Below are positions 51,001-59,682 of a stretch of DNA of 64,000 nt, piece after piece. Positions within the stretch are counted from its first letter, which is position 1; the number at the start of each line of letters is the position of its first letter. The notes under the pieces were generated by a model. It worked only from the letters and a program-made list of their open reading frames with translations, was not told the origin of the DNA and did not search any database. The stretch is from contig NZ_FOLS01000011.1 of assembly GCF_900112375.1 (NCBI RefSeq), positions 62,001 through 126,000 on the forward strand, written 5' to 3'. The position numbers and the translations under genes were made by a program. The DNA comes from Pseudomonas citronellolis (GTDB lineage Bacteria > Pseudomonadota > Gammaproteobacteria > Pseudomonadales > Pseudomonadaceae).

Positions 51001-53571
51001 CGGGAGCTACTGCAATCGGTGGCGCGGGTCAGCCTGCCGGCCCGCCGCGGCTTGATCGCGGCGCAGCTCAGCCACCTGCCGCCGGCCGAGCTGCGCGTGC
51101 CACCGACCCGGCACGCCCAGGCAGCCGCCCCGGTCTTGCCGGCGGCCGCCGGCGAAAACGGCGAGCGGCCGGAGTTCTTCAACGGCCTGGGTGGTTTCGA
51201 CCGCGATGGCCGGGAGTACCGCATCGATCTGGACGGCGAGCGCACCACCCCGGTGCCGTGGATCAACGTGATCGCCAACCCGGCTTTCGGCTTCCAGGTC
51301 TCGGCCGAGGGCAGCGGTTACACCTGGGCCGGCAACAGCCGGGACAACCAGCTCAGCCCCTGGTCCAACGACCCGGTCGTCGATCCGCCGGGCGAGGCCT
51401 TCTACATCCGTGACGAGGAGAGCCGGGCGCTGTGGAGCGTCACCGCGCAGCCGATCCGCGACGGCGGGGCCTACCATTGCGTGCACGGCTTCGGTTACAG
51501 CCGCTTCAGCCATTGCGCCCACGGCATCGAGGCGGAACTGCTGCAGTACGTGCCGCTGGACGATCCGCTGAAAATCTCCCGGCTGACCCTGCGCAACACC
51601 TCCGGACGCACGCGCCGGCTCTCGGTCACGGCCTACGTGGAGTGGGTGCTGGGGACCGCGCGCGGGGCGTCGGCGCCGTTCATCCAGACCGAGGTGGATG
51701 CCGCCAGCGGCGCGCTGCTGGCGCGCAACCCCTGGAGCATCGCCTTTGCCGACCCGCTGGCCTTCGCCGACCTCGGCGGCCGGCAGAGCGCCTGGAGCGC
51801 CGACCGCAGCGAGTTCATCGGCTATACCGGCAGCCTGGCGGCGCCACAGGCGCTGCTGGGCACTGCGCCATTGTCCGGGGCCTGCGGCGCCGGGCTCGAT
51901 CCCTGCGCGGTCCTGCAGTGCGTGGTCGAGCTGGCCGCCGGCGAGTCTGTCGAGGTGCTGGGCCTGCTCGGCCAGGCCGGTTCGGCCGGCGAGGCGCGCG
52001 AGCTGCTCCAGCGTTACCGCGCGGCCGACCTGGATGCGCTGCTCGCGTCGGTGACCGCGCACTGGGAAGGGCTGCTCGGCGCGGTCCGGGTGCGTACGCC
52101 GGATCGCGCCATGGACCTCATGCTCAATGGCTGGCTGCTGTACCAGACCCTGGCCTGCCGCATCCATGCGCGCTCGGCGTTCTACCAGGCCAGCGGCGCC
52201 TATGGCTTCCGCGACCAGTTGCAGGACTGCCTGGCGCTGTCGTTCGCCTGCCCGGCGGAAACCCGCCGCCACCTGCTGCGCGTCGCCGGCCGGCAATTCG
52301 TCGAGGGCGACGTGCAGCACTGGTGGCTGCCGCAGACGGGGCAGGGCGTGCGTACGCGGATCTCCGACGACCGGGTCTGGCTGGCCTATGCCTGCGCCAG
52401 CTACATCGAGGCCTCGGGCGACGGCGCTGTGCTGGATGAGTCGGTGGCCTTCCTCGAAGGGCCGCAACTGCGCCCCGGCGAGAGCGATGCGTTCTTCCAG
52501 CCGCTGCCGGCGGAGGAGAGCGCCTCGCTGTTCGAGCACTGCGCCCGCGCCCTCGACCAGTGCCTGGAACTGACCGGCGCCCACGGCCTGCCGCTGATCG
52601 GCGGCGGCGACTGGAACGACGGCATGAACCGTGTCGGTGCCGCTGGCCAGGGTGAAAGCGTCTGGCTGGGCTGGCTGCTTCTGCATACCCTGGGGCGCTT
52701 CGCCGCCCTGGCCGATGGCCGTGACGACGAACGTGCCGCGCACTGGCGCGAACATGCGGGGCTGCTGCAGCATGCCCTGGAGCGCGACGCCTGGGATGGC
52801 CAGTGGTATCGCCGGGCGACCTTCGACGACGGCACCTGGCTGGGTTCGGCGGCCGGCGAAGAATGCCGGATCGACGCCATCGCCCAGTCCTGGGCGGTGG
52901 TCTCCGGCGGCGCCGACCCGGTGCGCGCGGCCATTGCCATGGACGCCCTGGAGCGCTGGCTGATCCGCCAGGAAGACGGCCTGGCCCTGCTGTTCACTCC
53001 GCCCTTCGACCACACGCAGCGCGACCCCGGCTACATCAAGGGCTATCCACCGGGCATGCGCGAGAACGGCGGGCAATACACCCACGCGGCGATGTGGAAC
53101 ATCCTCGCGCTGGCGCGCCTGGGGGAGGGCGACAAGGCCGCCGGGCTGTTCGCGCTGCTAAACCCCATCAACCATGCGCTTACGCCGGATGCGGTGCAGC
53201 GCTACAAGGTCGAACCCTATGTGGTCGCCGCCGATGTCTATTCGGTCGCCCCGCACGTTGGCCGGGGTGGCTGGAGCTGGTACACCGGCTCCGCCGCCTG
53301 GATGTACCGGGCCGGCGTGGAGGGCATTCTCGGTTTGCGCCGGGAGGGCGCGAACCTGGTCGTGGACCCGTGCATCCCGAGGGATTGGCCGGGCTTCGAA
53401 GCCAGTGTCTCGCTGGAAGGCTGCCGCTACGGGATCAGCCTGGTGTCCGCCGGGCTGCGCTGCCGCGGCATACAGCGGGCGCTGCTCGACGACAGGCCGT
53501 TGTCTTGCGATGAGGGCGCGATACGCGTCCGACTGCAGGCGGGCGAGCACCGTCTACAGCTGTTCCTTTGA
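45043..53571 (+). CDS. ndvB: NdvB-family cyclic beta-glucan synthase-like giant enzyme
   Basis: A 2842-aa membrane enzyme. Order of parts: soluble N-terminus; membrane helices near 413-465; a glycosyltransferase domain with DADTRLP at about 630 and RMHRWTRGDWQ near 780; more membrane helices at about 815-970; a PF10091-type glucoamylase domain about 1037-1500; then GH94-type domains to the end, with GGGDWNDGMNRVG at about 2522 holding the general-acid Asp. In rhizobial NdvB and Brucella Cgs the transferase elongates beta-1,2-glucan and the GH94 part controls chain length. The start is the ATG at 45043 with GGAG. Its 3' end overlaps the slipin gene by 18 bases. Confidence 0.92.
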   Translation: MKSFFRRAFARSRSFPPWDSLTPVREELFGVERLEQHAQSLALAQQVTERPPSVLPLHVRMNDNAAALLTAYRASAAELEGGHAVVPAAEWLLDNYHIVEEQIREIRDDLPPGYYRQLPKLAEGPFAGYPRVFGLAWAFVAHTDSHLDVDLLRRFISAYQHIQPLTIGELWAVAITLRIVLIENLRRLAEQIGSGRAARADADALADRLLVAGCARSALDADIAQRPRGPLSELFAAQLAKRLRDQDPRTTPTLGWLEERLREQGTTVEEVVQHAQQRQGASNVTVRNVITSMRLISDTDWARLFESVSLVDAHLRAGSAFAAMDFPTRNLYRNAIEQLARGSRLSELQVVDQVLAATRQTARDGLAGVEACRAADPGFHLIAEGRPALERAIAFRAPLRLCLSRFNVRLGIGGYIGAILLLSALLLVLAAQLLHRPALPWGWMLAFLLCLCVPVTEAATALVNRLVTWSFGAITLPALELLDGVPQALRTLVAVPTLLTSEADLLEQIERLEVHHLAGIGGDLAFVLLLDGVDAQEEVLDSDGPLLAVAAEAIGRLNQRYGPGPGGQRFFLLYRRRRFNAAEGCWMGWERKRGKLHELNRLLRGATDTSFLPLAGEPPRGPAEVQLVITLDADTRLPREAALRLIGKMAHPLNQPRFDAALQRVVNGHAVLQPRVTPSLPMGGEGSLYQRVFSGPAGMDPYAAAVSDVYQDLFGEGSYTGKGIYDVDAFEASLAGRVGDNRLLSHDLFEGIFARAGLASDVEVVEESPSRFDVASKRMHRWTRGDWQLLPWMLGHWTGPHAVPLIGRCKMLDNLRRSLVAPFALAGLLLCWWLPLPLPLALLATLLVLVIQAIPALLPIACALLPARRGIRLRTHFAMLGADLRRTALQMLLSLAFLPSQAWSMGDAIVRTLWRTYVSQRHLLEWTTAAQSSSRPLPGWPGSYRQMAAGTTLALLAGLAGLALAPANWPLVLPLTLLWLGAPVLAWHSSRPTRVARRLSLSLEDAEALRLTARRTWRFFETFVTPADNLLPPDNFQEQPKPVLAHRTSPTNIGLYLLSTVAARDFGWAGAHETLARLEGTLAVLEKLPRSHGHFFNWYGTRDLRILDPMYLSSVDSGNLAGHLIVLTNACEQWCDQPTVAQARQGLLDDLQLALQVTDGIAGPSLAGGEPLRQLQAELEEIHVALSGPQALDALLPSLGRLAEKAAKAAGCLVPAGEDGAVGDLLYWIQALRKALAEHSRDRLPVYRDGLAGRLQAAADTARRLALEMDFGFLLNPERKLLSIGYSVDDNRLDPSCYDLLASEARLASLFAIAKGDLPTRHWFRLGRTATPVVGGSALISWSGSMFEYLMPSLVMRAPAGSLLERSNGRVVAQQQAYGAALGIPWGISESAYNARDLEFTYQYSNFGVPGLGLKRGLAENVVVAPYATALAAMVDPQAAQRNFERLADIGALGRYGYYEALDFTRSRLQDEENVAIVRSFMAHHQGMSIVAIANTLQDGCMRSRLHREPMIQASELLLQERVPRDVALAHPRAEEVTVSASEGRGEASTLRRVEAALGGPPITHLLSNGRYALMLTATGGGYSRWGDIAVTRWREDATRDDWGSFIFLRDTQSGALWSPTVQPSGQAVENGEVLFDEDHAEFIQRDASLVTTLDVLVSGEDDGEVRRVSLTNHGRRPREIELTSYAEVVLAPPAADAAHPVFSRMFVQTEYLAEFGALVATRRPRSPGDTPVWAAHFTVVEGELSAEPQYESDRARFLGRGRSLREAQAIHAHRPLSNSQGSVLDPIFSLRQRLQVAPGKVARVAFWTLVASSREALLDLIDKHHERSAFERAKTLAWTQAQVELRDLGIDVEEAADFQRLAAPILYADRRFRAPPEALRRGAGRQSGLWPLAISGDLPIVLLRIDEIEDLALVRQLLRAREYWRMKGLDIDLAIVNERASSYVQDLQVAIETAVRSSPSRPRADGQALRGGVYTLRADLMTLEARELLQSVARVSLPARRGLIAAQLSHLPPAELRVPPTRHAQAAAPVLPAAAGENGERPEFFNGLGGFDRDGREYRIDLDGERTTPVPWINVIANPAFGFQVSAEGSGYTWAGNSRDNQLSPWSNDPVVDPPGEAFYIRDEESRALWSVTAQPIRDGGAYHCVHGFGYSRFSHCAHGIEAELLQYVPLDDPLKISRLTLRNTSGRTRRLSVTAYVEWVLGTARGASAPFIQTEVDAASGALLARNPWSIAFADPLAFADLGGRQSAWSADRSEFIGYTGSLAAPQALLGTAPLSGACGAGLDPCAVLQCVVELAAGESVEVLGLLGQAGSAGEARELLQRYRAADLDALLASVTAHWEGLLGAVRVRTPDRAMDLMLNGWLLYQTLACRIHARSAFYQASGAYGFRDQLQDCLALSFACPAETRRHLLRVAGRQFVEGDVQHWWLPQTGQGVRTRISDDRVWLAYACASYIEASGDGAVLDESVAFLEGPQLRPGESDAFFQPLPAEESASLFEHCARALDQCLELTGAHGLPLIGGGDWNDGMNRVGAAGQGESVWLGWLLLHTLGRFAALADGRDDERAAHWREHAGLLQHALERDAWDGQWYRRATFDDGTWLGSAAGEECRIDAIAQSWAVVSGGADPVRAAIAMDALERWLIRQEDGLALLFTPPFDHTQRDPGYIKGYPPGMRENGGQYTHAAMWNILALARLGEGDKAAGLFALLNPINHALTPDAVQRYKVEPYVVAADVYSVAPHVGRGGWSWYTGSAAWMYRAGVEGILGLRREGANLVVDPCIPRDWPGFEASVSLEGCRYGISLVSAGLRCRGIQRALLDDRPLSCDEGAIRVRLQAGEHRLQLFL

Positions 53572-54498
53572 CAGCGCCTCGTCGAGGCGGGCTGCCTGGC
53601 GTCTTTCCTCGAGCACCTGGCCATTGCCGTGGGGCCGCTCGTGCGCCGTACCGGCGTATACCACGCCGGGCTGTGCCGCCAGGGACGCGGCGACGGCGGC
53701 CGGGTTCATGCTGTCGACCATCGCGCTGGGAATCAGGATGGTCGTGCCGCGTTCCTTGGTGGTCTCGTAGATGATGTTCATCGCCCGTAACTGCAGGGCC
53801 GAGGGCTGGCTGGCGTAGACCTTGGCGGCCTCGACGAAGCGCCCGGCGATTTCCGCCTCGGCCGAGCCGAGGATGATCCGCGCCTGCTTCTCGCGTTCGG
53901 CCTGGGCCTGGCGCGACATGGCGTCCTGCAAGGCTTCCGGGATGGCCACGTCACGGATTTCCACGGAGGTGACGGTTACGCCCCATTCCAGTGTCTTTTC
54001 GCCGATCTCGCGGCACAGCTGCCGGTCGGAGCTGCGGCGGTCGGAGAGCAGCGCGGCGAGCATCGACGAGCCGATCATCTCGCGCAGCGAGGTCTGCGCC
54101 ACGCGGTCGATGGCCTGGCGGTAGTCGGTGATCGCCAGCGCGGCTTTGCGGGCGTCATGCACGTGCCAGAAGATGATGGCGTCGACGTTCACCGGCACGG
54201 TGTCGCGGGTCAGCGCCTGTTCGGCGTTGAAGGCGGTGGTCTGGATGCGTTCGTCGATCACCGCGACCACGCTGTCCAGCACCGGGACGATGGCGAACAG
54301 GCCCGGGCCGTGGACACCCTGCAGCCTGCCGGCGCGCAGCACCACGAATTTCTGCCAGGTGTTGGCCATCTTCAGTGCCTGTGCGACCACCAGGGCGCAG
54401 GCCAGCAGGGCGATGCCGGCCGCCAGGTGGTCGCTGTAGAAGAGCACGGCGCCGATGGCCGTGAGCACGGTGACGATGAACAGGGTGATGGGGTTCAT
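53554..54498 (-). CDS. SPFH/slipin-type membrane protein
   Basis: A 314-aa protein with two N-terminal hydrophobic segments (about 3-40). The SPFH core includes FVVLRAGRLQGVHGPGLFAI, RDTVPVNVDAIIFWHV and QAMSRQAQAEREKQARI in near form (AMSRQAQAEREKQARIILG). Slipins scaffold membrane microdomains. It is likely co-transcribed with the lipid gene upstream at 54571-56478. Confidence 0.92.
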   Translation of the reverse strand: MNPITLFIVTVLTAIGAVLFYSDHLAAGIALLACALVVAQALKMANTWQKFVVLRAGRLQGVHGPGLFAIVPVLDSVVAVIDERIQTTAFNAEQALTRDTVPVNVDAIIFWHVHDARKAALAITDYRQAIDRVAQTSLREMIGSSMLAALLSDRRSSDRQLCREIGEKTLEWGVTVTSVEIRDVAIPEALQDAMSRQAQAEREKQARIILGSAEAEIAGRFVEAAKVYASQPSALQLRAMNIIYETTKERGTTILIPSAMVDSMNPAAVAASLAAQPGVVYAGTAHERPHGNGQVLEERRQAARLDEALSKEQL

Positions 54499-54570
54499 GG
54501 TGGGACCTCCGGTGGTGCGATGATGGGTTCTCCCTTGACGCTGCGCGTGGGGCGTTCGCTCGTCTGTGCG

Positions 54571-56478
54571 CTATGACACCCTTGGCGTTGTCGCGGCGCG
54601 GTACAGGTGCCGCCGGGTCAGCGGCAGCGGGCTGGTGGCGCCGTCGGCGCGGCGGTTGGCGAGAATCTGGTAGACGCTGAGGCCGCCGGCTTCGAATTCC
54701 AGCGCGCTGGCCGCCATGTACAGGCGCCAGGTGCGGTAGATCGGCTCGGTGACGTGCTGCAAGGCCTCCGCGTGCTGCTGTTCCAGGCGCGCGACCCAGT
54801 GCCTGAGTGTCAGCGCGTAATGACGGCGCAGGGCCTCGACGTCGGTGATCTCGAAGTCCGCGCGCTCCATGGCGCGTTGGATGTTGCCGACGCTGTCCAG
54901 TTGCCCGTCGGGGAAGATGTAGCGGTTGATGAAGCGGGTGCCGGTGGTGGTTTTCCAGCCCTCGCGGGTGTTGGTGATCCCGTGGTTGAGGAACAGCCCG
55001 CCGGGCTTGAGCAGGCGCTGCACGGTGGCGAAGTACAGCGGCAGGTTGGCCAGCCCGACGTGCTCGAACATGCCGACGCTGGCGATCTTGTCGTAGCGGG
55101 CGGCGCCTTCGAGGTCGCGGTAGTCGCACAGCTCCACCGTCACCCGGTCTTCCAGGCCGGCCCGGGCGATGCGTTCGCGGGCCAGCTCCAGCTGTTTGCG
55201 GCTGAGCGTGATGCCATGGGCGCGCACGCCGTGATAGCGGGCGGCATGGATGATCAGCGCACCCCAGCCGCAGCCGATGTCCAGCAGTTGTTCGCTGGGT
55301 TGCAACAGCAGCTTGCGGCAGATGTGTTCGAGCTTGGCGTGCTGGGCCTGCTCCAGGTTGTCGCCGGGTTGTTCGAAGTAGGCACAGGAATAGACCATGC
55401 CGGCGTCCAGCCAGAGGCCGTAGAAGGCATTGGAGACGTCGTAGTGAAAGGCGATGGCGTCGCGGTTCTCCTGTTTCGTATGGCTTCTCACCGGGCGCCG
55501 GTAGCCTCCGGGGAGGGTTTCGCCGCTGCCGGCACAAGGCAGCAGCAAGGCCTCCAGGCCGATGCGCAGGCGCTGGTGCCAGGGCAGCGGGTTGTCCTGC
55601 AGCAGGTCCTTCATGCCGATGGCGGCGAACAGGTCGCCTTCGACGTCGATGTCGTCGCGCAAGTAGGACTCGACCAGGCGCAGTGGGTCGTGCCCCAGCA
55701 CCAGCGCCTGGACCGCCGCGGGAGTACGGCAGACCAGGGTGAAGCGCGGTGCCCCGGCGTTGCCGAAATGCAGCTCGCCGCCGTCCCACAGGCGGATGGT
55801 GAAGTCCGCGTCGGTACCGCGCAGCAGGCGTTGCAACAACCGGCCCGCGGCTTCGGCGGCCGGCGAGCGTGGTGGCGCCAATCCGGCCGCCTTCGCTGTG
55901 CCCGGTGTGGGGCGGCCGCGCACCAGCGCCTGGCGGTCGCTGCCCAGCAGGCGGTCCCAAAAGCCGCTGGTCACCCCGTAGTGGCCAGGCTGCGCCAGCG
56001 TGCCATGGTGCCGGGCGTGGTAGCGCCGGCGCCCTGACAGCCAGCGATTGTCCATGCCGTGCCAGTGGTGCAGGGCGTGATGGGTGATCGAGTAGAGCAG
56101 GTAGCCGACGAGCACGCCGAGGGTGAGCGCCCCGGCGCGCCAGACATCGAGTAGCAGCAGGGCCGGCAGGAACACCAGCAGCGCCATCAGCGGGGCGCTG
56201 AGCAGCACGGGTATGCCGATCAGCGCGGTGGGGCGTCGGTGATGCTGCAGGTGCCAGTCGCGAAATGGCTGCAGGCCATGCAGCACGAAGCGGTGCAGCA
56301 GGTATTCGAGCAGCGTCCAGCCGAACAGGCCGAGCAGCGCGAGGAGCAGGCTCTGCAGACGCAGCACGGGTGGGCAGAAAGCTGCGAGCAGGCCCGCGAG
56401 GGCCAGGCTGGCCAGGCCATAGAGAATGAAGTCGGCGAGGTAGGCCGCCGGGCTGTGCTCCAACTTGAGCAGCTTCAT
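54571..56478 (-). CDS. Fusion of fatty-acid hydroxylase and cyclopropane-fatty-acid synthase
   Basis: A 635-aa protein from the ATG at 56478. Residues about 10-205 are a membrane fatty-acid-hydroxylase domain with histidine clusters HRFVLH, HLQHH, HHALHH and HARHH. Residues about 225-635 are a CFA synthase with the SAM loop LLDIGCGWGALIIH, preceded by IAFHYDVSNAFYGLWLDAGM. CFA synthases are usually about 390-420 aa alone; the fusion is unusual. It should modify membrane acyl chains twice: oxidation and methylene transfer. Confidence 0.9.
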   Translation of the reverse strand: MKLLKLEHSPAAYLADFILYGLASLALAGLLAAFCPPVLRLQSLLLALLGLFGWTLLEYLLHRFVLHGLQPFRDWHLQHHRRPTALIGIPVLLSAPLMALLVFLPALLLLDVWRAGALTLGVLVGYLLYSITHHALHHWHGMDNRWLSGRRRYHARHHGTLAQPGHYGVTSGFWDRLLGSDRQALVRGRPTPGTAKAAGLAPPRSPAAEAAGRLLQRLLRGTDADFTIRLWDGGELHFGNAGAPRFTLVCRTPAAVQALVLGHDPLRLVESYLRDDIDVEGDLFAAIGMKDLLQDNPLPWHQRLRIGLEALLLPCAGSGETLPGGYRRPVRSHTKQENRDAIAFHYDVSNAFYGLWLDAGMVYSCAYFEQPGDNLEQAQHAKLEHICRKLLLQPSEQLLDIGCGWGALIIHAARYHGVRAHGITLSRKQLELARERIARAGLEDRVTVELCDYRDLEGAARYDKIASVGMFEHVGLANLPLYFATVQRLLKPGGLFLNHGITNTREGWKTTTGTRFINRYIFPDGQLDSVGNIQRAMERADFEITDVEALRRHYALTLRHWVARLEQQHAEALQHVTEPIYRTWRLYMAASALEFEAGGLSVYQILANRRADGATSPLPLTRRHLYRAATTPRVS

Positions 56479-56720
56479 GCTGGTCCCCGATCGGTGAGGG
56501 CGAAGGCTCGGGAATGGGCCTTCGGACTGAGCTTCCAGCATCCGTAATGGCGGCATCGGTGGTCTGTCTGCTAGCGCACGCAGGGCGGGGCGCTGAGCGC
56601 TATTGCGGTCTTTTGCTACGGATAAGTGCGTCGGCGCACCGACGCCTAGGGGGCATGCCTGTCACTGTCTCACTCCCGGTCTCCTCGCAGTTTCGCGAAT
56701 CCCGGCACACAGAGGTCAGC
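56479..56720. promoter_or_regulatory. Divergent intergenic region with 14-bp palindrome
   Basis: GTGCGTCGGCGCAC lies at 56626-56639, preceded by TAA and followed by CGAC like the site at 44754. It ends 81 bases before the small gene at 56721, the same distance as the third site from the crp-like gene. The motif can also control the lipid gene on the other side. Confidence 0.5.
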
Positions 56721-56867
56721 ATGAACAGAACGAACAAGCACAATCCCGGTAGCGGTTCTCCCAAGGCCGCTGAAAAAGCTCGTCCGCAATCACCGACCGA
56801 TACCCGCACGGAACGCACGCAGGAAACCAGGCCCGGCATGAAAAAGGCCGAGCCCAAGGAAGCCTGA
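56721..56867 (+). CDS. Small hydrophilic protein
   Basis: A 48-aa, highly charged, unstructured-looking product (KHNPGSGSPKAAEKARPQSP) with AGAGGT before the ATG. Such small disordered proteins are common in stress regulons. No family recognised. Confidence 0.5.
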   Translation: MNRTNKHNPGSGSPKAAEKARPQSPTDTRTERTQETRPGMKKAEPKEA

Positions 56868-57042
56868 CGGCCACAGCCCTCTCCGACGCGCCATTGTGGC
56901 GTGTCCCCGGAACGGCACCTTGCGCCGACCCTAGGTGCGAACCTGCCGCCCTGCTGCTGCCATGCAGGCAGCAGTGGGCTGCAGGTCCCAGGGATGGGCC
57001 GCCCAGGGGCGGACGCAACGCTATCCCTGGTGGAGAAACAGC

Positions 57043-57879
57043 ATGCACAGTTATTTCCGCAAACTGCGGTTGGCGTCCTGCATCGCCATGGCGCTGGCGG
57101 CGGGCGGCCCGGCCTTCGCCGCAAGCCCGACCTCGCAGGAGGTCATGGACGCGCGGCAGGAATCGCAGATCGCCACGACTTACTCCCTGAGCCCGTACCT
57201 GCGTGACAACGGCCTCGAGGTCTCGGTGCTCGACGGCAAGGCCACCGTGCGCGGCACCGTGGAGGAAAGCACCAGCAAGGACCTGGCGACGCAGATCGCC
57301 ATGGGGGTGAAGGGGATCAAGTCGGTGGACAACCAGATACTGGTCAAGCCCGACTACCTGCCGCCGAAGCAGGATGGCGTCCGTGGTTTCGGCCAGACGA
57401 TCGACGATGCGAGCATTACCACCGCGGTCAAGTCGAAGCTGCTGTGGAGCAAATACACCGATGGCCTGTCGACCAACGTCGAAACCACCGCCGGCAAGGT
57501 GACCTTGCGTGGCACCGCCACGAGTTCCGCTGCACGTACCGCGGCCGGCCGCCTGGCTTCGACCACCCAGGGCGTCGTTGCGGTGGACAACGGCATCCAG
57601 GTCAGGGCCGAACAGCCGAACACCGCGCTGGCCACTGGCAAGAGCACGGCGAATGCCGCCGGGCAGGGCATCTCCGACAGCTGGATCACCACCAAGGTGA
57701 AATCGACCCTGCTGTACTCGCGCAACGTCAGCAGTTCGGATATCACCGTGAGCACCCACAACGGCATTGTCACCCTCAGCGGTGGGCTGGGCAGCCGAGC
57801 GGAACGGAGCCTGGCCATCGAGCTGGCGTCGAACGTGCGGGGCGTCAGGGAGGTGCAGGCGAAGGGACTGCGGTACTGA
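57043..57879 (+). CDS. Periplasmic triple-BON-domain protein (OsmY-like)
   Basis: A 278-aa protein with a signal peptide (ASCIAMALAAGGPAFAA) and three BON domains at about 43-105, 118-182 and 205-272, each ending in a GV..V.N pattern (GVKGIKSVDNQI, GVVAVDNGI, GVREVQ). BON proteins bind membranes or periplasmic polymers and are often induced by osmotic stress. A GGAG-type ribosome site precedes the start. Confidence 0.9.
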   Translation: MHSYFRKLRLASCIAMALAAGGPAFAASPTSQEVMDARQESQIATTYSLSPYLRDNGLEVSVLDGKATVRGTVEESTSKDLATQIAMGVKGIKSVDNQILVKPDYLPPKQDGVRGFGQTIDDASITTAVKSKLLWSKYTDGLSTNVETTAGKVTLRGTATSSAARTAAGRLASTTQGVVAVDNGIQVRAEQPNTALATGKSTANAAGQGISDSWITTKVKSTLLYSRNVSSSDITVSTHNGIVTLSGGLGSRAERSLAIELASNVRGVREVQAKGLRY

Positions 57880-57946
57880 CCCGCTAACCTCGGGCCGGAG
57901 CCGCGCCCCTGCGGCGCTGGCCAGATTCCATTTTCCCGAGGCTCCC

Positions 57947-58159
57947 ATGAAAAAGACCATCGAAACGACTGGCAAATCGACGCCGACACCCAACGAAGGC
58001 GGCGAGCAGATGCCCGGCGGGGAGTACGGCTCGCCCGCTGAGCGCTACTCCTTCCGCGATCGCGCCAGGCGGCCGGCGCCACCAGCGTCTGCGCAGGACC
58101 ACGACGCCGACCCGGCGCCGCTCCTGCAGGAAGAGCGCGCGCCGCCCCCTGATGAATGA
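57947..58159 (+). CDS. Small hydrophilic protein
   Basis: A 70-aa charged product, KKTIETTGKSTPTPNEGGEQ at its start. It resembles the 48-aa product at 56721 in character only. No family recognised. Confidence 0.5.
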   Translation: MKKTIETTGKSTPTPNEGGEQMPGGEYGSPAERYSFRDRARRPAPPASAQDHDADPAPLLQEERAPPPDE

Positions 58160-58252
58160 CTCCGGCCTCGACGCTTTTTCTGCGTGCGTTGACGAACAGA
58201 CGCGCAGGCCAAGGCTGCCCAGACTGAGGCTGTCGATAGCGGAGGTGCCAAA

Positions 58253-58399
58253 ATGCTCGAAACCATTGCAGTTCTATTGATCGTCCTGTGGGTGCTCGGG
58301 TTGGTCACGTCGTACACCCTGGGTGGTTTCATTCACATCCTGCTGATCCTGGCACTCATGGCCGTGGTATTCCGGGTGCTACAGGGCCGGCGGCTCTGA
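58253..58399 (+). CDS. Lmo0937-family micro membrane protein, copy 1
   Basis: A 48-aa protein after GGAGG: MLETIAVLLIVLWVLGLVTS then TLGGFIHILLILALMAVVF. Two membrane helices with an HTLGG-like turn are the hallmark of the Lmo0937 family. It is too short for many gene callers. A paralogue is at 60551. Confidence 0.82.
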   Translation: MLETIAVLLIVLWVLGLVTSYTLGGFIHILLILALMAVVFRVLQGRRL

Positions 58400-58476
58400 T
58401 CCCGGGAGCCGAGCCCAGTGCCCTGCGGGTGGCTCCATGAAGGGGCCGCCCGCACTCACCATGAGGCAACGCCGCC

Positions 58477-59682
58477 ATGTGGTATTCCGGCCTTCTCGAT
58501 CTGTCGGTGTGGCAACTGATTGCCGTCACGCTGCTGCTCACCCACTTCACCACGCTCAGCGTCACCCTCTATCTGCATCGGTACTCGGCGCACCGTTCGC
58601 TGGAATTGCATGCCGCGCTGAAGCATGTGTTCCGTTTCTGGCTATGGTTGAGCACCGGGATGATCACCCGCGAGTGGACCGCCATCCACCGCAAGCACCA
58701 CGCCCGCTGCGAAACCGCCGACGACCCGCATAGCCCACGCTACAAGGGGCTGTACCGGGTTCTCTGGCAAGGCGCGGAGCTGTATCGCGAAGAGGCAAGG
58801 AACCCGGAGACGCTGCGCCTGTACGGCAAGAACTGCCCGGATGACTGGCTGGAGCGGCACCTGTATACCCGCTTCCCCAACGGCGGGGTGACGCTGATGG
58901 CGCTGCTCGACCTGGCCCTGTTCGGTGTAGCCGGGCTGACCGTATGGGCCGTACAGATGATGTGGATCGCCTTCTGGGCCGCCGGCGTGGTCAATGGCCT
59001 CGGCCATGCCGTCGGCTACCGCAACTTCGAATGCCGCGGCGCCGCCACCAACCTGGTGCCCTGGGGCCTGGTGGTGGCCGGCGAGGAGCTGCACAACAAC
59101 CATCACACCTACCCCAACTCGGCCAAGCTGTCGGTGAAGCCCTGGGAGTTCGACCTGGGCTGGGCGTGGATCCGACTGTTCAGCGGCCTGGGACTGGCCC
59201 GGGCGGTCAGGGTGGCGCCTGTCGCCTACCGGCTGCAGGGCAAGCGCAGCCTGGATGCGGACACCGCCATGGCCATCTTCAACGATCGCTTCCAGGTCAT
59301 GGCGCAGTACCGCAAGCGGGTCATGGCGCCGCTGGCGGCGCAGGAGCTGGCCAATGCCGACGCCTCGCTGCGTCGCTTGATCCGGCGCGCCCGGCGACTA
59401 CTGGGGCGCGAGCCGAGCTTGCTGGACGAACGCCAGCAGGCGCTCGTCAACGCTACGCTGCAGGTGAGCCAGGTACTGGGCCTCGCCTACGAACGACGCA
59501 TGGCCCTGCAGCGGATCTGGGCCAGGGCCGCCGGGCCGGGGCTGGGCGAGGCCATCGTGCAGTGGGTGAGCGAGGCGGAAGCCAGCCAGTTACAGGCGTT
59601 GCACGAGTTTGCCGGGTTGTTGCGGACCTACTCCTTATGTCGTTGCCCCCCGGAAGGGGCGGCTGGCCGGGTGGGGACATAG
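58477..59682 (+). CDS. Membrane fatty-acid desaturase
   Basis: A 401-aa protein with the three histidine boxes of acyl-lipid/acyl-CoA desaturases: HRYSAH, HRKHH and HNNHH. Membrane helices flank them. The last 130 residues are a helical extension. It introduces a double bond in membrane acyl chains. Its 3' end overlaps the convergent crp-like gene by 55 bases. Confidence 0.92.
   Translation: MWYSGLLDLSVWQLIAVTLLLTHFTTLSVTLYLHRYSAHRSLELHAALKHVFRFWLWLSTGMITREWTAIHRKHHARCETADDPHSPRYKGLYRVLWQGAELYREEARNPETLRLYGKNCPDDWLERHLYTRFPNGGVTLMALLDLALFGVAGLTVWAVQMMWIAFWAAGVVNGLGHAVGYRNFECRGAATNLVPWGLVVAGEELHNNHHTYPNSAKLSVKPWEFDLGWAWIRLFSGLGLARAVRVAPVAYRLQGKRSLDADTAMAIFNDRFQVMAQYRKRVMAPLAAQELANADASLRRLIRRARRLLGREPSLLDERQQALVNATLQVSQVLGLAYERRMALQRIWARAAGPGLGEAIVQWVSEAEASQLQALHEFAGLLRTYSLCRCPPEGAAGRVGT

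Noticed and set aside
54607-56037. Plus-strand frame opposite the hydroxylase-CFA fusion
   Set aside because: Val/Gln/Gly-rich shadow; the minus-strand frame has the SAM and histidine motifs.
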